Positions 8,184-15,188 are shown, numbered from the stretch's first letter. The stretch is DNA of 38,099 bases from Clostridiales bacterium (GCA_012744355.1 JAAYHV010000109.1:1-38099); one strand, 5' to 3'. The notes: generated by a model from the letters alone, not told the origin. Made by a program: numbers and translations.

Positions 8184-8465
8184 ATGGAATATCTATTAAT
8201 AAGAGCTATTAGTTGGTTTGCCCAAGTAATTATGCTATTACTTATGGCCAGAGTAATATTAAGCTGGTTTGCCCGTAACCCAAGCAATACAGTGGGTAAA
8301 ATTTATCAAGTTGTTATAAGACTCACTGAACCAATAGTAGAACCTTGCAGGAACTTAATGTCAAAATTCAATACTGGAATGTTTGATTTTTCAGTGTTAA
8401 TAGCATTTTTTCTTGTTGACATAGTTGCGATGGTATTGAAATTATTAGTATCATTAATATTTTAA
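8184..8465 (+). CDS. YggT/YlmG family membrane protein
   Basis: A 93-residue protein with two membrane helices (about 5-28 and 68-90) joined by a loop carrying the family motif RVILSWFARNP...IYQVVIRLTEPIVEPCRNLM. The biochemical role is not settled; location next to sepF and divIVA ties it to envelope or division functions. GGAGG at 8169-8173, overlapping the end of sepF, is the ribosome binding site. The RNA-binding ylmH gene that usually follows in Firmicutes is absent. Confidence 0.9.
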   Translation: MEYLLIRAISWFAQVIMLLLMARVILSWFARNPSNTVGKIYQVVIRLTEPIVEPCRNLMSKFNTGMFDFSVLIAFFLVDIVAMVLKLLVSLIF

Positions 8466-8482
8466 TTTAGGAGGAGATTGTT

Positions 8483-9205
8483 ATGATTATGCCGTTAGAT
8501 ATTGAAAAGAAAGAATTTTCTAGAGAAAAAAAAGGATACAGTGCTCACGAAGTTGATGAATACCTTGATTTAATAACTGTAGATTATGAAAAGTTACTAA
8601 ATGAAAATAGGAACATGGCGCACAAAATTAAATTCTTAGAAAAACAGCTTCAAGAAGCTCAGAAAGCAAGTAATTCTATTGTTGATACATTAGAATCTGC
8701 TAAGAGTTTAATGTCTGATATTTCGGCCAGTGCTGAAAGAAGAGCTGAAATAATTTTAAGAGATGCAGAACTTGAAGCTGAAAACATAAAGAAAGGTGCG
8801 AAACTTGAGGTATCAAAAGCTATTGAAGAGCAACTTAAACTTAAGAGCCAGGTAGAAAGATTTAGGGACAAATACAAGAGAATGCTTGATGATGAAACTA
8901 ACAGATTAAAAGAAGATGAATACGAATTTCTTCAAGAGATTGATGAAGTGAAAAACTTACAGGAAGAAAGAGAAGAAATAAAAAAGTATGAAAAAGAAGC
9001 TGTTGTAGAAGAAAAATATACAATTGAAGATACTCTAGTAATTAGCAGGGCACAAGAAGAAGCACCTGCAATTGAAGATGCGGAATCTGATGATGAATTG
9101 GAGACTACAGGAGAACAAAGAGCTACGGTAAATGATTTAGCAGATGGTCTTAAGAGCTATAGTAAGCAAACGCCAAAAGGCGGAAATACATTGTTCAATA
9201 AATAA
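8483..9205 (+). CDS. divIVA: DivIVA-family cell division/pole protein
   Basis: A 240-residue protein. The N-terminal lipid-binding domain is clear: MPLDIEKKEFSREKKGYSAHEVDEYLDLITVDYEKL. A long coiled coil (about 35-190) with heptads follows, then an acidic, probably disordered tail ending in a GGNTLFNK segment. DivIVA assembles at negatively curved membrane and recruits division or wall-synthesis factors. The start could be ATG 8483 or ATG 8489; AGGAGGA at 8470-8475 fits the first better. Gene order sepF-yggT-divIVA is as in other Gram-positives without the intervening ylmH. Confidence 0.95.
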   Translation: MIMPLDIEKKEFSREKKGYSAHEVDEYLDLITVDYEKLLNENRNMAHKIKFLEKQLQEAQKASNSIVDTLESAKSLMSDISASAERRAEIILRDAELEAENIKKGAKLEVSKAIEEQLKLKSQVERFRDKYKRMLDDETNRLKEDEYEFLQEIDEVKNLQEEREEIKKYEKEAVVEEKYTIEDTLVISRAQEEAPAIEDAESDDELETTGEQRATVNDLADGLKSYSKQTPKGGNTLFNK

Positions 9206-9216
9206 AGAATAATACA

Positions 9217-9235
9217 GCGAGGCATATAGCCTCGC
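9217..9235 (+). promoter_or_regulatory. Perfect hairpin between divIVA and lspA
   Basis: GCGAGGC (9217-9223), loop ATATA, GCCTCGC (9229-9235): a perfect 7-bp, GC-rich stem 11 bases behind the divIVA stop and 19 bases before the preferred lspA start. No U-run follows, so it is not a good terminator. It may be a 3'-end stabiliser or RNA processing point. Confidence 0.45.
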
Positions 9236-9254
9236 ATTGTATATGGAGAAAATA

Positions 9255-9725
9255 GTGTACATATTTTTGATAACAACAGTGATAATCATTGTTGATCAGG
9301 TAAGTAAAAATATAGTTAGAAACAATTTGGATTTAGGGGGCACAGTTCCTCTTATTCAAGATTTTTTTCATATAACATATGTTCAAAACACAGGTGCCGC
9401 ATTTAGCATATTAGAAGGTAAATATATTCTTACTATCGGAATACCAATAATTTTATTAGTAATTTGCATAATATTTTTAAAAAAGAACAGTGGTAATATG
9501 CACCTAACATTAAAGCTAGCAATGCCCTTAATATTAGGCGGAGGCATAGGAAATCTTTACGATAGAGTGATGTACGGTTACGTAACTGATATGTTTGATT
9601 TTAGAGCAATTTCATTTCCGGTATTTAATATAGCTGATATAGCAGTATGCATAGGATGTGGACTTTTGCTAATATTTGTAATGTTCTTTGATGATAGCGA
9701 AGGTAAAAAAAATGCCGAAAATTAA
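9255..9725 (+). CDS. lspA: Lipoprotein signal peptidase II
   Basis: A 156-residue inner-membrane aspartyl protease with four membrane helices. Family motifs: IIIVDQVSKNIVRNNL (first helix, conserved Asp), VQNTGAAFSIL, GGGIGNLYDRVMYGYVTDMFDF (first catalytic Asp) and FPVFNIADIAVCIG (second catalytic Asp). It removes signal peptides from diacylated prolipoproteins. I prefer GTG 9255: GGAG lies 6 bases upstream and the distance to the first conserved Asp then equals that in B. subtilis LspA. ATG 9243 and TTG 9237 in the same frame have no ribosome binding site. The end overlaps rluD by 14 bases. Confidence 0.93.
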   Translation: MYIFLITTVIIIVDQVSKNIVRNNLDLGGTVPLIQDFFHITYVQNTGAAFSILEGKYILTIGIPIILLVICIIFLKKNSGNMHLTLKLAMPLILGGGIGNLYDRVMYGYVTDMFDFRAISFPVFNIADIAVCIGCGLLLIFVMFFDDSEGKKNAEN

Positions 9726-10635
9726 AATTGAAGAAGAAGATTCAAATAAAAGGTTAGATGCTTTATTATCAAACAAACTTCATGACATATCAAGGAGCAG
9801 AGTTCAAAATTTGATTATCGAAGGCCACGTAGAAGTTAACAAAGAAACGATTATAAGTAAGAAGATTAAACTGAAACTAGGAGACGAGGTGGAAGTATTT
9901 TTACCAGAAGCCAAAAGGTTAGATGTTGATCCTGAAAATATACCCCTTGAAATAGTTTATGAAGATGATGATATTTTACTTGTAAATAAGCCTAGCGGAA
10001 TGGTGGTTCATCCTGCGACAGGTAACTATACGGGAACCCTAGTTAATGCTGTTATGTATCACTGTGGCGATAAATTATCATCGATTAATGGGGTTATTAG
10101 GCCCGGCATAGTACATAGAATTGATAAGGATACAAGCGGACTGATAATGATAGCTAAAAATGACAGAGCTCATGAATCTTTGTCAAATCAGCTTGCTAAT
10201 CATACTGTTACCAGAGAATATTGGGCAATAGTTTTTAATAATATTAAAGAGGACTCTTTGAAAATTGATATTCCTATTGGGCGAGATTATAGAGACAGAA
10301 AAAAAAGAGCAGTTAATGGTACTGGCTCTAAAAACGCAGTAACGAACTTAGACGTTCTTGAAAGATTTGGTAAATATACGTTAGTAAAAGCTGTCTTAGA
10401 GACAGGAAGAACACATCAGATAAGAGTGCATCTGGCTTATTTAAAACATCCTTTAGTAGGAGACACAGTATATGGGCCTAAGAAACAGGTGTTTAATGTG
10501 AATGGACAACTCCTTCACGCTAAAACTCTAGGTTTTATACATCCGAGAACTGGTGAATACATGGAATTTACTAGCGAAATACCCGAGAGCTTTCAAAGAA
10601 TACTGAGCAAGCTAAGGAGAGATTCGAATGGTTAA
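9712..10635 (+). CDS. rluD: RluD-type 23S rRNA pseudouridine synthase
   Basis: A 307-residue protein with an N-terminal S4 domain (about 12-65: NKRLDALLSNKLHDISRSRVQNLIIEGHVEVN) and an RluA-family catalytic domain. The catalytic Asp is in the PGIVHRIDKDTSGLIMIAK motif; LLVNKPSGMVVHPA and ETGRTHQIRVHLAYLKHPLVGD are further marks. It isomerises uridines in 23S rRNA helix 69 or related sites; exact specificity within RluA/C/D cannot be told by eye. I start it at ATG 9712 (MPKIKIEEED); an upstream ATG at 9688 lies deeper in lspA and has no better ribosome binding site. Coupling to lspA is common across Firmicutes. Its 3' end overlaps the next gene by 8 bases. Confidence 0.93.
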   Translation: MPKIKIEEEDSNKRLDALLSNKLHDISRSRVQNLIIEGHVEVNKETIISKKIKLKLGDEVEVFLPEAKRLDVDPENIPLEIVYEDDDILLVNKPSGMVVHPATGNYTGTLVNAVMYHCGDKLSSINGVIRPGIVHRIDKDTSGLIMIAKNDRAHESLSNQLANHTVTREYWAIVFNNIKEDSLKIDIPIGRDYRDRKKRAVNGTGSKNAVTNLDVLERFGKYTLVKAVLETGRTHQIRVHLAYLKHPLVGDTVYGPKKQVFNVNGQLLHAKTLGFIHPRTGEYMEFTSEIPESFQRILSKLRRDSNG

Positions 10636-11239
10636 AAAAAAGGTTAGTATAAAACCAGGGCCGATGCTTTATCCGTTACCTGTTGTTATGGTTACAGTTG
10701 GCGATATGAAAGAGAATAATATAATTACTATAGCATGGACCGGGATTATTAATACCGACCCGCCTATGACATATATATCGGTTAAAAAGTCGAGATACTC
10801 CCATGATATAATTTCTAAAAACAAAGAATTTGTAATAAATCTGACAACTGGTGATACTGTAAAAGCAACTGACTATGCAGGAGTTAAGTCGGGAAAAGAT
10901 GTAGACAAGTTTAAAGAGATGAATTTAACACCTATAAGTGCAGATAAAGTTAAAGTTCCTATGATCAAAGAGGCACCTATTAATCTTGAATGCAAGGTGT
11001 TTGAAATCAAGGAACTTCCATCACACGACATGTTTTTAGCGGAAATTGTGGCAGTACATATAGACGGAGATTTAATAGATGAAAATGGAAAATACTGCTT
11101 TGAAGATGCAGGACTAATAGCCTTTAATCATGGAGCATATTATAGATTAAGCAGCAAAAAAATAGGTGGATTTGGATATTCTATAATGAAGAAGAAAACA
11201 AAGAAAAAACTTGCAAAAAATAAGAAAAACCCGAGTTGA
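10628..11239 (+). CDS. Flavin reductase-like / FMN-binding split-barrel protein
   Basis: A 203-residue protein whose residues about 8-170 match the flavin reductase-like family: GPMLYPLPVVMVTVGDMKENNIITIAWTGIINTDPPMTYISVKKSRYSHDII, then EFVINLTT, and the CKVFEIKELPSHDMFLAEIVAVHIDG strand. Such proteins bind FMN and often act as NAD(P)H:flavin oxidoreductases or as flavoredoxin-like electron carriers; the partner is unknown. The C-terminus is a run of lysines. AAGGAGA at 10614-10620, within the end of rluD, is the ribosome binding site. Its stop codon lies in the loop of the terminator that ends the transcript. Confidence 0.85.
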   Translation: MVKKKVSIKPGPMLYPLPVVMVTVGDMKENNIITIAWTGIINTDPPMTYISVKKSRYSHDIISKNKEFVINLTTGDTVKATDYAGVKSGKDVDKFKEMNLTPISADKVKVPMIKEAPINLECKVFEIKELPSHDMFLAEIVAVHIDGDLIDENGKYCFEDAGLIAFNHGAYYRLSSKKIGGFGYSIMKKKTKKKLAKNKKNPS

Positions 11240-11251
11240 TTCGGGTTTTTT
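11225..11251. terminator. Bidirectional terminator between flavin reductase gene and rqcH
   Basis: AAAAACCCGA (11225-11234) and TCGGGTTTTT (11241-11250) form a 10-bp stem with a 6-base loop that contains the TGA stop of the plus-strand gene. T-runs lie on both sides when read from either strand, so it can serve both convergent units. Confidence 0.88.
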
Positions 11252-11252
11252 G

Positions 11253-12938
11253 CTATTGAGGAATTTTAGGATTAACGTAAACGGTTTTATTGTGAGTAAA
11301 TATAACCATTCCTGGCTTAGAGCCTGAAGGCTTTTTTACGTACTTTACCTGAACAAAATCAACAGGAACATTAGATGAGGTTCTTGCCTTGCTGTGATAT
11401 GCGGCTATTGCTGCAGCTTCCAAAATTTGGTCTTCATCTAAATCGTTTATAGAAATCCCATGCTCGAGAGGCAGTATGACATGAGAACCTGGAATTTCTT
11501 TTGTATGCATCCAAACATCACTTCTGTTTGCCACCTTAGTTGTAAGATAGTCATTTTCCTTATTGTTTTTACCAACCAGAACCTTTTGCCCGCTTGAAAG
11601 ATAATACGTTATTGGCGTAGCTTTATATTTCTTCTTTTTCAGGTTGGATATCTTGCGTCTTCTAAGATAACCGGTTTCAATTAGCTCTTCCCTAATTTCA
11701 TCTAAAATTTCAGTGTCTGAAGCATTTTCAATATGTGATAAGACTGAATAAAGATATTCAAGATCAACTTCATTCTCAGTGAGCTGAACTTTCTTTTCTT
11801 TGACCGCAGTTTTAGCCTTAGCGTATTTCTTGTAATACCTCTGAGAATTCTTTGAGGGTGAAAACTTTTCATTAAGAGGGATGCTAATGGTCTCATCATT
11901 ATAGTAATTTAAGACATCGACAGACTTATAACCGGTTTTAATTAAATGTAAATTAGCAGTTAAAAGTTCTCCGTAAAGTCTATATTTATCTGAATTCTTA
12001 GCTTCTAAGAGGTCTTCTGAAAGCCTCTTTTTTTTCAGGTTAGCTTTATCGATTGAGCTCTTTACAGATTTTAAAAGAGATTGGGACTTTTGCTTTGTTC
12101 TGTTTGAAGACATTCTATGATAGTAATAATAGTTTATTGCTTGACTTATGCTCTCAAAACCTAGAACGGTAGCTGAATTCTCATATTGCGTTAGAGGAAT
12201 GGTATGAAATTCTATTGGAGTTTCGCTACTATCAAGATATACTCTTGTCTTGTAATCATCTTCCTTTAGTGAGTGGATTGCGTCTTTTAAGAAGCTTAAA
12301 GGATCAAGGCTTAATGCCATTTCTTCAGCTATGGATGGAGAAATTCCTAGCACTGTAGATAAAATAGTTTTTTTATCCTTAATTTGGAATGAGTAATTAT
12401 TCAATTCTATAAACTGCTTAAAGGGAACTTTATCTTGAACAGGTGGGTATTCATATATAAGGCCTGGAAGAAGTTGCCTAATTCTGTTTATATCAATAGA
12501 GACTCTTTTTATACTATCAACTATTTTACCCGTTTCAAGATCGACTAAAACAATGTTACTGTGTTTTCCCATAATCTCAAATATAAGTCTTTTAGATACA
12601 GAGAATCCCAGCTCGTTGAAAGCTTCTACGTCCATTTCAACAATTCTTTCAGAATCCTTTTGCCTGATATCTACGATACGCCCACCTTGAATGTGCTTTC
12701 TAAGCAACATGCAAAAGTTATAGGGCGTTGCAGGGTTCTTAAAACTATCATCAATTAAGCAAACTCTAGAACCTTGGGATGAAGATGTAGCGTAAAACTT
12801 GTGATTACCAGTTTTCGTATGTATGTGAATTACCAGCTCCTCTTTGTCAGGCTGGTATATTTTTTCTATTTTACCTAAAACGAGTTTTTCCTTAAGCTCA
12901 TCGACCATGCACATGGTCAAGATTCCGTCAAATGCCAT
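11253..12938 (-). CDS. rqcH: RqcH (NFACT family) ribosome quality-control factor
   Basis: A 561-residue protein, normal length. NFACT-N (about 1-175) starts MAFDGILTMCMVDELKEKL; the HhH region contains ILSTVLGISPSIAEEMAL; a coiled coil (about 280-420) forms the M arm; NFACT-R (about 440-561) ends with KARTSSNVPVDFVQVKYVKKPSGSKPGMVIFTHNKTVYVNPK. RqcH binds stalled 50S subunits and recruits tRNA-Ala to add C-terminal alanine tails. At the site of the functional D97-R98 pair of B. subtilis RqcH this protein has E97-R98. Older annotations call it fibronectin-binding protein A. AAGGTGA precedes the ATG. It is transcribed alone, divergent from yicC and convergent with the flavin reductase gene. Confidence 0.95.
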   Translation of the reverse strand: MAFDGILTMCMVDELKEKLVLGKIEKIYQPDKEELVIHIHTKTGNHKFYATSSSQGSRVCLIDDSFKNPATPYNFCMLLRKHIQGGRIVDIRQKDSERIVEMDVEAFNELGFSVSKRLIFEIMGKHSNIVLVDLETGKIVDSIKRVSIDINRIRQLLPGLIYEYPPVQDKVPFKQFIELNNYSFQIKDKKTILSTVLGISPSIAEEMALSLDPLSFLKDAIHSLKEDDYKTRVYLDSSETPIEFHTIPLTQYENSATVLGFESISQAINYYYYHRMSSNRTKQKSQSLLKSVKSSIDKANLKKKRLSEDLLEAKNSDKYRLYGELLTANLHLIKTGYKSVDVLNYYNDETISIPLNEKFSPSKNSQRYYKKYAKAKTAVKEKKVQLTENEVDLEYLYSVLSHIENASDTEILDEIREELIETGYLRRRKISNLKKKKYKATPITYYLSSGQKVLVGKNNKENDYLTTKVANRSDVWMHTKEIPGSHVILPLEHGISINDLDEDQILEAAAIAAYHSKARTSSNVPVDFVQVKYVKKPSGSKPGMVIFTHNKTVYVNPKIPQ

Positions 12939-12965
12939 AAAATCACCTTTTCCTTAATATATAGA

Positions 12966-12994
12966 AATATATCATATGTAGTGATAACTAGCAA
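12966..12994 (-). promoter_or_regulatory. Promoter of rqcH
   Basis: On the minus strand: TTGCTA (12989-12994), 17-base spacer, TATATT (12966-12971) with a TGA extension just upstream of the -10. Confidence 0.75.
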
Positions 12995-13013
12995 CAAAAT
13001 AATCCTTTATTAC

Positions 13014-13042
13014 TTTACATAAATTCATATTAGTGATAAACT
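13014..13042 (+). promoter_or_regulatory. Promoter of yicC
   Basis: TTTACA (13014-13019), 17-base spacer, TAAACT (13037-13042) with TGA directly upstream, giving an extended -10. It lies 20 bases from the back-to-back rqcH promoter. Confidence 0.7.
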
Positions 13043-13082
13043 TGATTAGTTATCATGGTTAATTATGAATAGGAGAAGACGG

Positions 13083-13967
13083 ATGATAAAAAGTATGACA
13101 GGATTTGGTAGAAGTGAATATTCTGACCAGAAAAGAAACATTATAATAGAAATTCGCTCAGTAAATCACAGGTACTGTGATTTGGGGATTAGATTACCTA
13201 GAAGATATAGTTTTGCCGAAGAAAAAATCAGAAGCTTAGTAAAAGAAAAACTAAAAAGAGGCAAAATTGATTTAGTAATAATAATAGATGATTTTGAAGA
13301 CAGCGATACAGACATTAGATTAAATAAATCCTTAGCAAAAAAGTATTACGAAGCCTTTACAGAATTAAAAGAAGAGTTTAATATTAAGGACAACATATCT
13401 TTAACTAATTTAGCTACTCAATCTGATGTTATTAAGGCAATTCCTAAGATTGAAGACGAAGCAGAAATTATTGAAAGTATATTAATACCTCTTAGACAAG
13501 CAGTAGACAATATCTATAATATGCGCGGAATAGAAGGGGAAAAACTTGCTGAAGATCTTATTATGCGTGCCGACGTTATTGGTAATCTCGTAGGTTTCAT
13601 TGAGGAAAGAGCTCCTCAAATAAGCGTAGATTATGTAGATAAACTAAAAAGCAGAATAAGTATGTTGATAAACAACGAAGTTGAAATACCTCAAGATAGA
13701 ATTCTTGTGGAAGCTGCTATCTTTGCAGACAAGTCTAATATCGATGAAGAGATAGTTAGACTAAAATCTCATATAGATCAGCTTAAAAGCATTTTAGCAG
13801 ATGACACAAAATCCATAGGAAAGCGAATAGATTTCTTAGTGCAGGAGATGAATAGAGAGGTAAATACCATAGGTTCTAAGGCAAATGACATAGAAATTAC
13901 CAACTATATGCTTGATGCAAAAAGCGAAATTGAAAAAATTAGAGAACAGGTACAAAATATAGAATAA
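13083..13967 (+). CDS. yicC: YicC/YloC family endoribonuclease
   Basis: A 294-residue protein. The N-terminal domain begins with the invariant MIKSMTGFGRSEY; the ILVEAAIFADKSNIDEEIVRLKSHIDQLK and GKRIDFLVQEMNREVNTIGSKAND segments form the conserved C-terminal DUF1732 part. YicC proteins are endoribonucleases; the E. coli member was linked to decay of the RyhB small RNA. I start it at ATG 13083, 7 bases behind AGGAG; an in-frame ATG at 13065 would add the unconserved MNRRRR. Many Clostridia have remA (DUF370) between yicC and gmk; it is missing here. Confidence 0.93.
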   Translation: MIKSMTGFGRSEYSDQKRNIIIEIRSVNHRYCDLGIRLPRRYSFAEEKIRSLVKEKLKRGKIDLVIIIDDFEDSDTDIRLNKSLAKKYYEAFTELKEEFNIKDNISLTNLATQSDVIKAIPKIEDEAEIIESILIPLRQAVDNIYNMRGIEGEKLAEDLIMRADVIGNLVGFIEERAPQISVDYVDKLKSRISMLINNEVEIPQDRILVEAAIFADKSNIDEEIVRLKSHIDQLKSILADDTKSIGKRIDFLVQEMNREVNTIGSKANDIEITNYMLDAKSEIEKIREQVQNIE

Positions 13968-13969
13968 CC

Positions 13970-13998
13970 TTGAAATATAAGCATTAGTGTGGTAAAAT
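13970..13998 (+). promoter_or_regulatory. Promoter of gmk-rpoZ
   Basis: TTGAAA (13970-13975), starting 3 bases after the yicC stop, 17-base spacer, TAAAAT (13993-13998) preceded by TGG (extended -10). Confidence 0.75.
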
Positions 13999-14031
13999 AA
14001 AGGACTAAGAAGCGACAATGAGGAGTGGTAT

Positions 14032-14664
14032 ATGAAATTAGGTGAATTCTTAGCTTGTAAGAAAGGGATGCTGTTTGTAGTGTCTGGGCCTTCAGGAACA
14101 GGCAAAGGTACTATATGCAAAAATGTAATCAAAAATATCGGCGCAGATATATCAGTATCTATGACTACAAGAAAGCCAAGAAGCGGTGAAAAAAATGGAA
14201 AAGAGTACTTTTTTGTAACCGAAGAGGAATTTGTCAAAACAATAAAAGACGATGGATTTTTAGAGCATGCAAACGTGTTTGGAAACAGATATGGCACGCC
14301 TAAAGCAAATATATTAGACAAATTAAATAGTGGAAAAGATGTAATCTTGGAAATAGATGTACAGGGAGCCGTGCAGATAAAAAAAGCTTTTCCTGAAGCC
14401 GTATTGATATTTGTTTTACCTCCTAACATGCAAGAGCTGAGAAGAAGAATAATGACTAGGGGTACAGAAACAGAACAAAAAATAAATGAGCGTTTAGATA
14501 AATCTTTACACGAAGTTAAATTTATAAACAGATACGATTATGCTGTTATAAACGCAGACCTACATATAGCTGTGTCTGAAGTTGAAAGCATATTAATTGC
14601 AGAGCATTTAAAATTAAGAATAGACACAAATAAAATAATCACAAAATATGAGGAGGAATGTTAA
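14032..14664 (+). CDS. gmk: Guanylate kinase
   Basis: A 210-residue P-loop kinase. Walker A is SGPSGTGKGT (about residues 19-28); GMP-binding residues are in SVSMTTRKPRSGEKNGKEYFFV and FGNRYGTPK; ILEIDVQGAVQIKK is Walker B and the Arg-rich lid follows (ELRRRIMTRGTE). It converts GMP plus ATP to GDP plus ADP. GAGGAG lies 6 bases before ATG. The stop codon is 1 base before the rpoZ start and the rpoZ ribosome binding site lies within the last gmk codons, so translation is coupled. Confidence 0.97.
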   Translation: MKLGEFLACKKGMLFVVSGPSGTGKGTICKNVIKNIGADISVSMTTRKPRSGEKNGKEYFFVTEEEFVKTIKDDGFLEHANVFGNRYGTPKANILDKLNSGKDVILEIDVQGAVQIKKAFPEAVLIFVLPPNMQELRRRIMTRGTETEQKINERLDKSLHEVKFINRYDYAVINADLHIAVSEVESILIAEHLKLRIDTNKIITKYEEEC

Positions 14665-14665
14665 C

Positions 14666-14887
14666 ATGATGCTATACCCATCCATAAATGAGGATTTAAA
14701 TAATAAAACTGATAGTAAATACACTTTAGTTGTTTTAGCAGCTAAAAGAGCTAGAGATATTATTGATGGTAAACCAGTTTTGACTGAAGTCGAGTCTGAA
14801 AGACCAGTAAGCTTAGCGGCTAATGAGATATCTGAAGGGCTCATTACTTATAAGAGAAATGAAAGTGTAGAAGGAATATTAGAATAG
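14666..14887 (+). CDS. rpoZ: RNA polymerase omega subunit
   Basis: A 73-residue protein with the omega core: MLYPSINEDLNNKTDSKYTLVVLAAKRARDI, then RPVSLAANEISEGLITYK. Omega assists assembly and stability of the beta' subunit. I choose ATG 14666, 8 bases after AGGAGGA at 14651-14657; ATG 14669 is a close alternative, and ATG 14648 in the same frame lies upstream of that ribosome binding site. It follows gmk, as in most Firmicutes. The coaBC and priA genes that usually follow are replaced by a terminator and the aromatic operon. Confidence 0.93.
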   Translation: MMLYPSINEDLNNKTDSKYTLVVLAAKRARDIIDGKPVLTEVESERPVSLAANEISEGLITYKRNESVEGILE

Positions 14888-14897
14888 TAAAAACAAA

Positions 14898-14924
14898 GGG
14901 AGCTCGGAAACGAGGTCTCTTTTT
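14898..14924 (+). terminator. Intrinsic terminator after rpoZ
   Basis: GAGCTCG (14900-14906), GAAA tetraloop, CGAG (14911-14914) and CTC (14917-14919) form a 7-bp stem with a two-base bulge, followed by TTTTT. It shares the GGGAGCTC upstream arm with the terminator after khpA. Confidence 0.75.
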
Positions 14925-14974
14925 ACTAGGAATCAGCTTAAAATGTGAAAAATAACAAATTATTAAAAAAATAC

Positions 14975-15003
14975 TTGTATTTTTTTATGCATTGTGATAA
15001 TAT
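14975..15003 (+). promoter_or_regulatory. Promoter of the aromatic amino-acid operon
   Basis: TTGTAT (14975-14980), 17-base spacer, TAATAT (14998-15003) with a TGA extension. Transcription should begin about 15010, leaving a leader of roughly 180 bases before aroF. Confidence 0.82.
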
Positions 15004-15025
15004 ATAGAAAATTAAGGAGATTCAA

Positions 15026-15085
15026 ATGAATAATTTATTTTTCGCAGCAAAATACTACTATTACTTTTACTTTATGAACGAGTAA
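15026..15085 (+). CDS. Phe/Tyr-rich leader peptide of the aromatic operon
   Basis: A 19-codon frame behind AAGGAGA (15014-15020, spacing 5) encodes MNNLFFAAKYYYYFYFMNE and stops at TAA 15083-15085. Nine of 19 residues are aromatic: Tyr at 10, 11, 12, 13 and 15, Phe at 5, 6, 14 and 16. It sits between the promoter and a terminator ahead of the operon that makes Phe and Tyr. By analogy with pheA and trp leaders, its product has no job of its own; the ribosome's progress over these codons senses charged tRNA-Phe and tRNA-Tyr. The stop codon lies 2 bases before the RNA segment that forms the antiterminator. Too short for routine gene callers, so it is likely to be missed. Confidence 0.88.
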   Translation: MNNLFFAAKYYYYFYFMNE

Positions 15086-15170
15086 GAGAATTTTTGCTGT
15101 AATGAATGATAAAAGGGATTTCCTGCTAAATCGCGATTCAACTCACAGTAAAAAATTCTGTGAGTTTTTT
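15044..15170 (+). promoter_or_regulatory. Ribosome-mediated attenuator (Phe/Tyr) of aro operon
   Basis: Three competing pairings are visible. 1:2 is GCAGCAAAA (15044-15052) with TTTTGCTGT (15092-15100), 8 Watson-Crick pairs plus one G-U, enclosing the Tyr/Phe codon run. 2:3 is 15087-15100 with 15145-15159: 14 pairs including one G-U and one bulged A. 3:4 is the terminator (15140-15148 with 15158-15166). The 2:3 pairing consumes the ACAG part of the terminator 5' arm and two bases of its 3' arm. A ribosome stalled on codons 15053-15073 would cover segment 1 and leave 2 free to pair with 3, allowing read-through; a ribosome reaching the stop would mask segment 2, so 3:4 forms. An extra small stem, GATTT (15117-15121) with AAATC (15128-15132), lies between 2 and 3. 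Confidence 0.85.
15140..15170 (+). terminator. Attenuator terminator upstream of aroF
   Basis: AACTCACAG (15140-15148) pairs with CTGTGAGTT (15158-15166), a perfect 9-bp stem with a 9-base A-rich loop, running into a TTTTTT tract (15165-15170). It ends 18 bases before the aroF start. Confidence 0.9.
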
Positions 15171-15188
15171 ATTTGAAAGGAGCATATT

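Noticed and set aside
13836..14429. 197-codon minus-strand frame opposite yicC and gmk
   Set aside because: It is the shadow of two clear genes, with no family resemblance or ribosome binding site.
14930..15188. T-box riboswitch ahead of aroF
   Set aside because: The conserved T-box sequence (TGGnACCGCG type) and the long Stem I with a specifier loop are absent, and the leader is too short. The Phe/Tyr leader peptide explains the region better.
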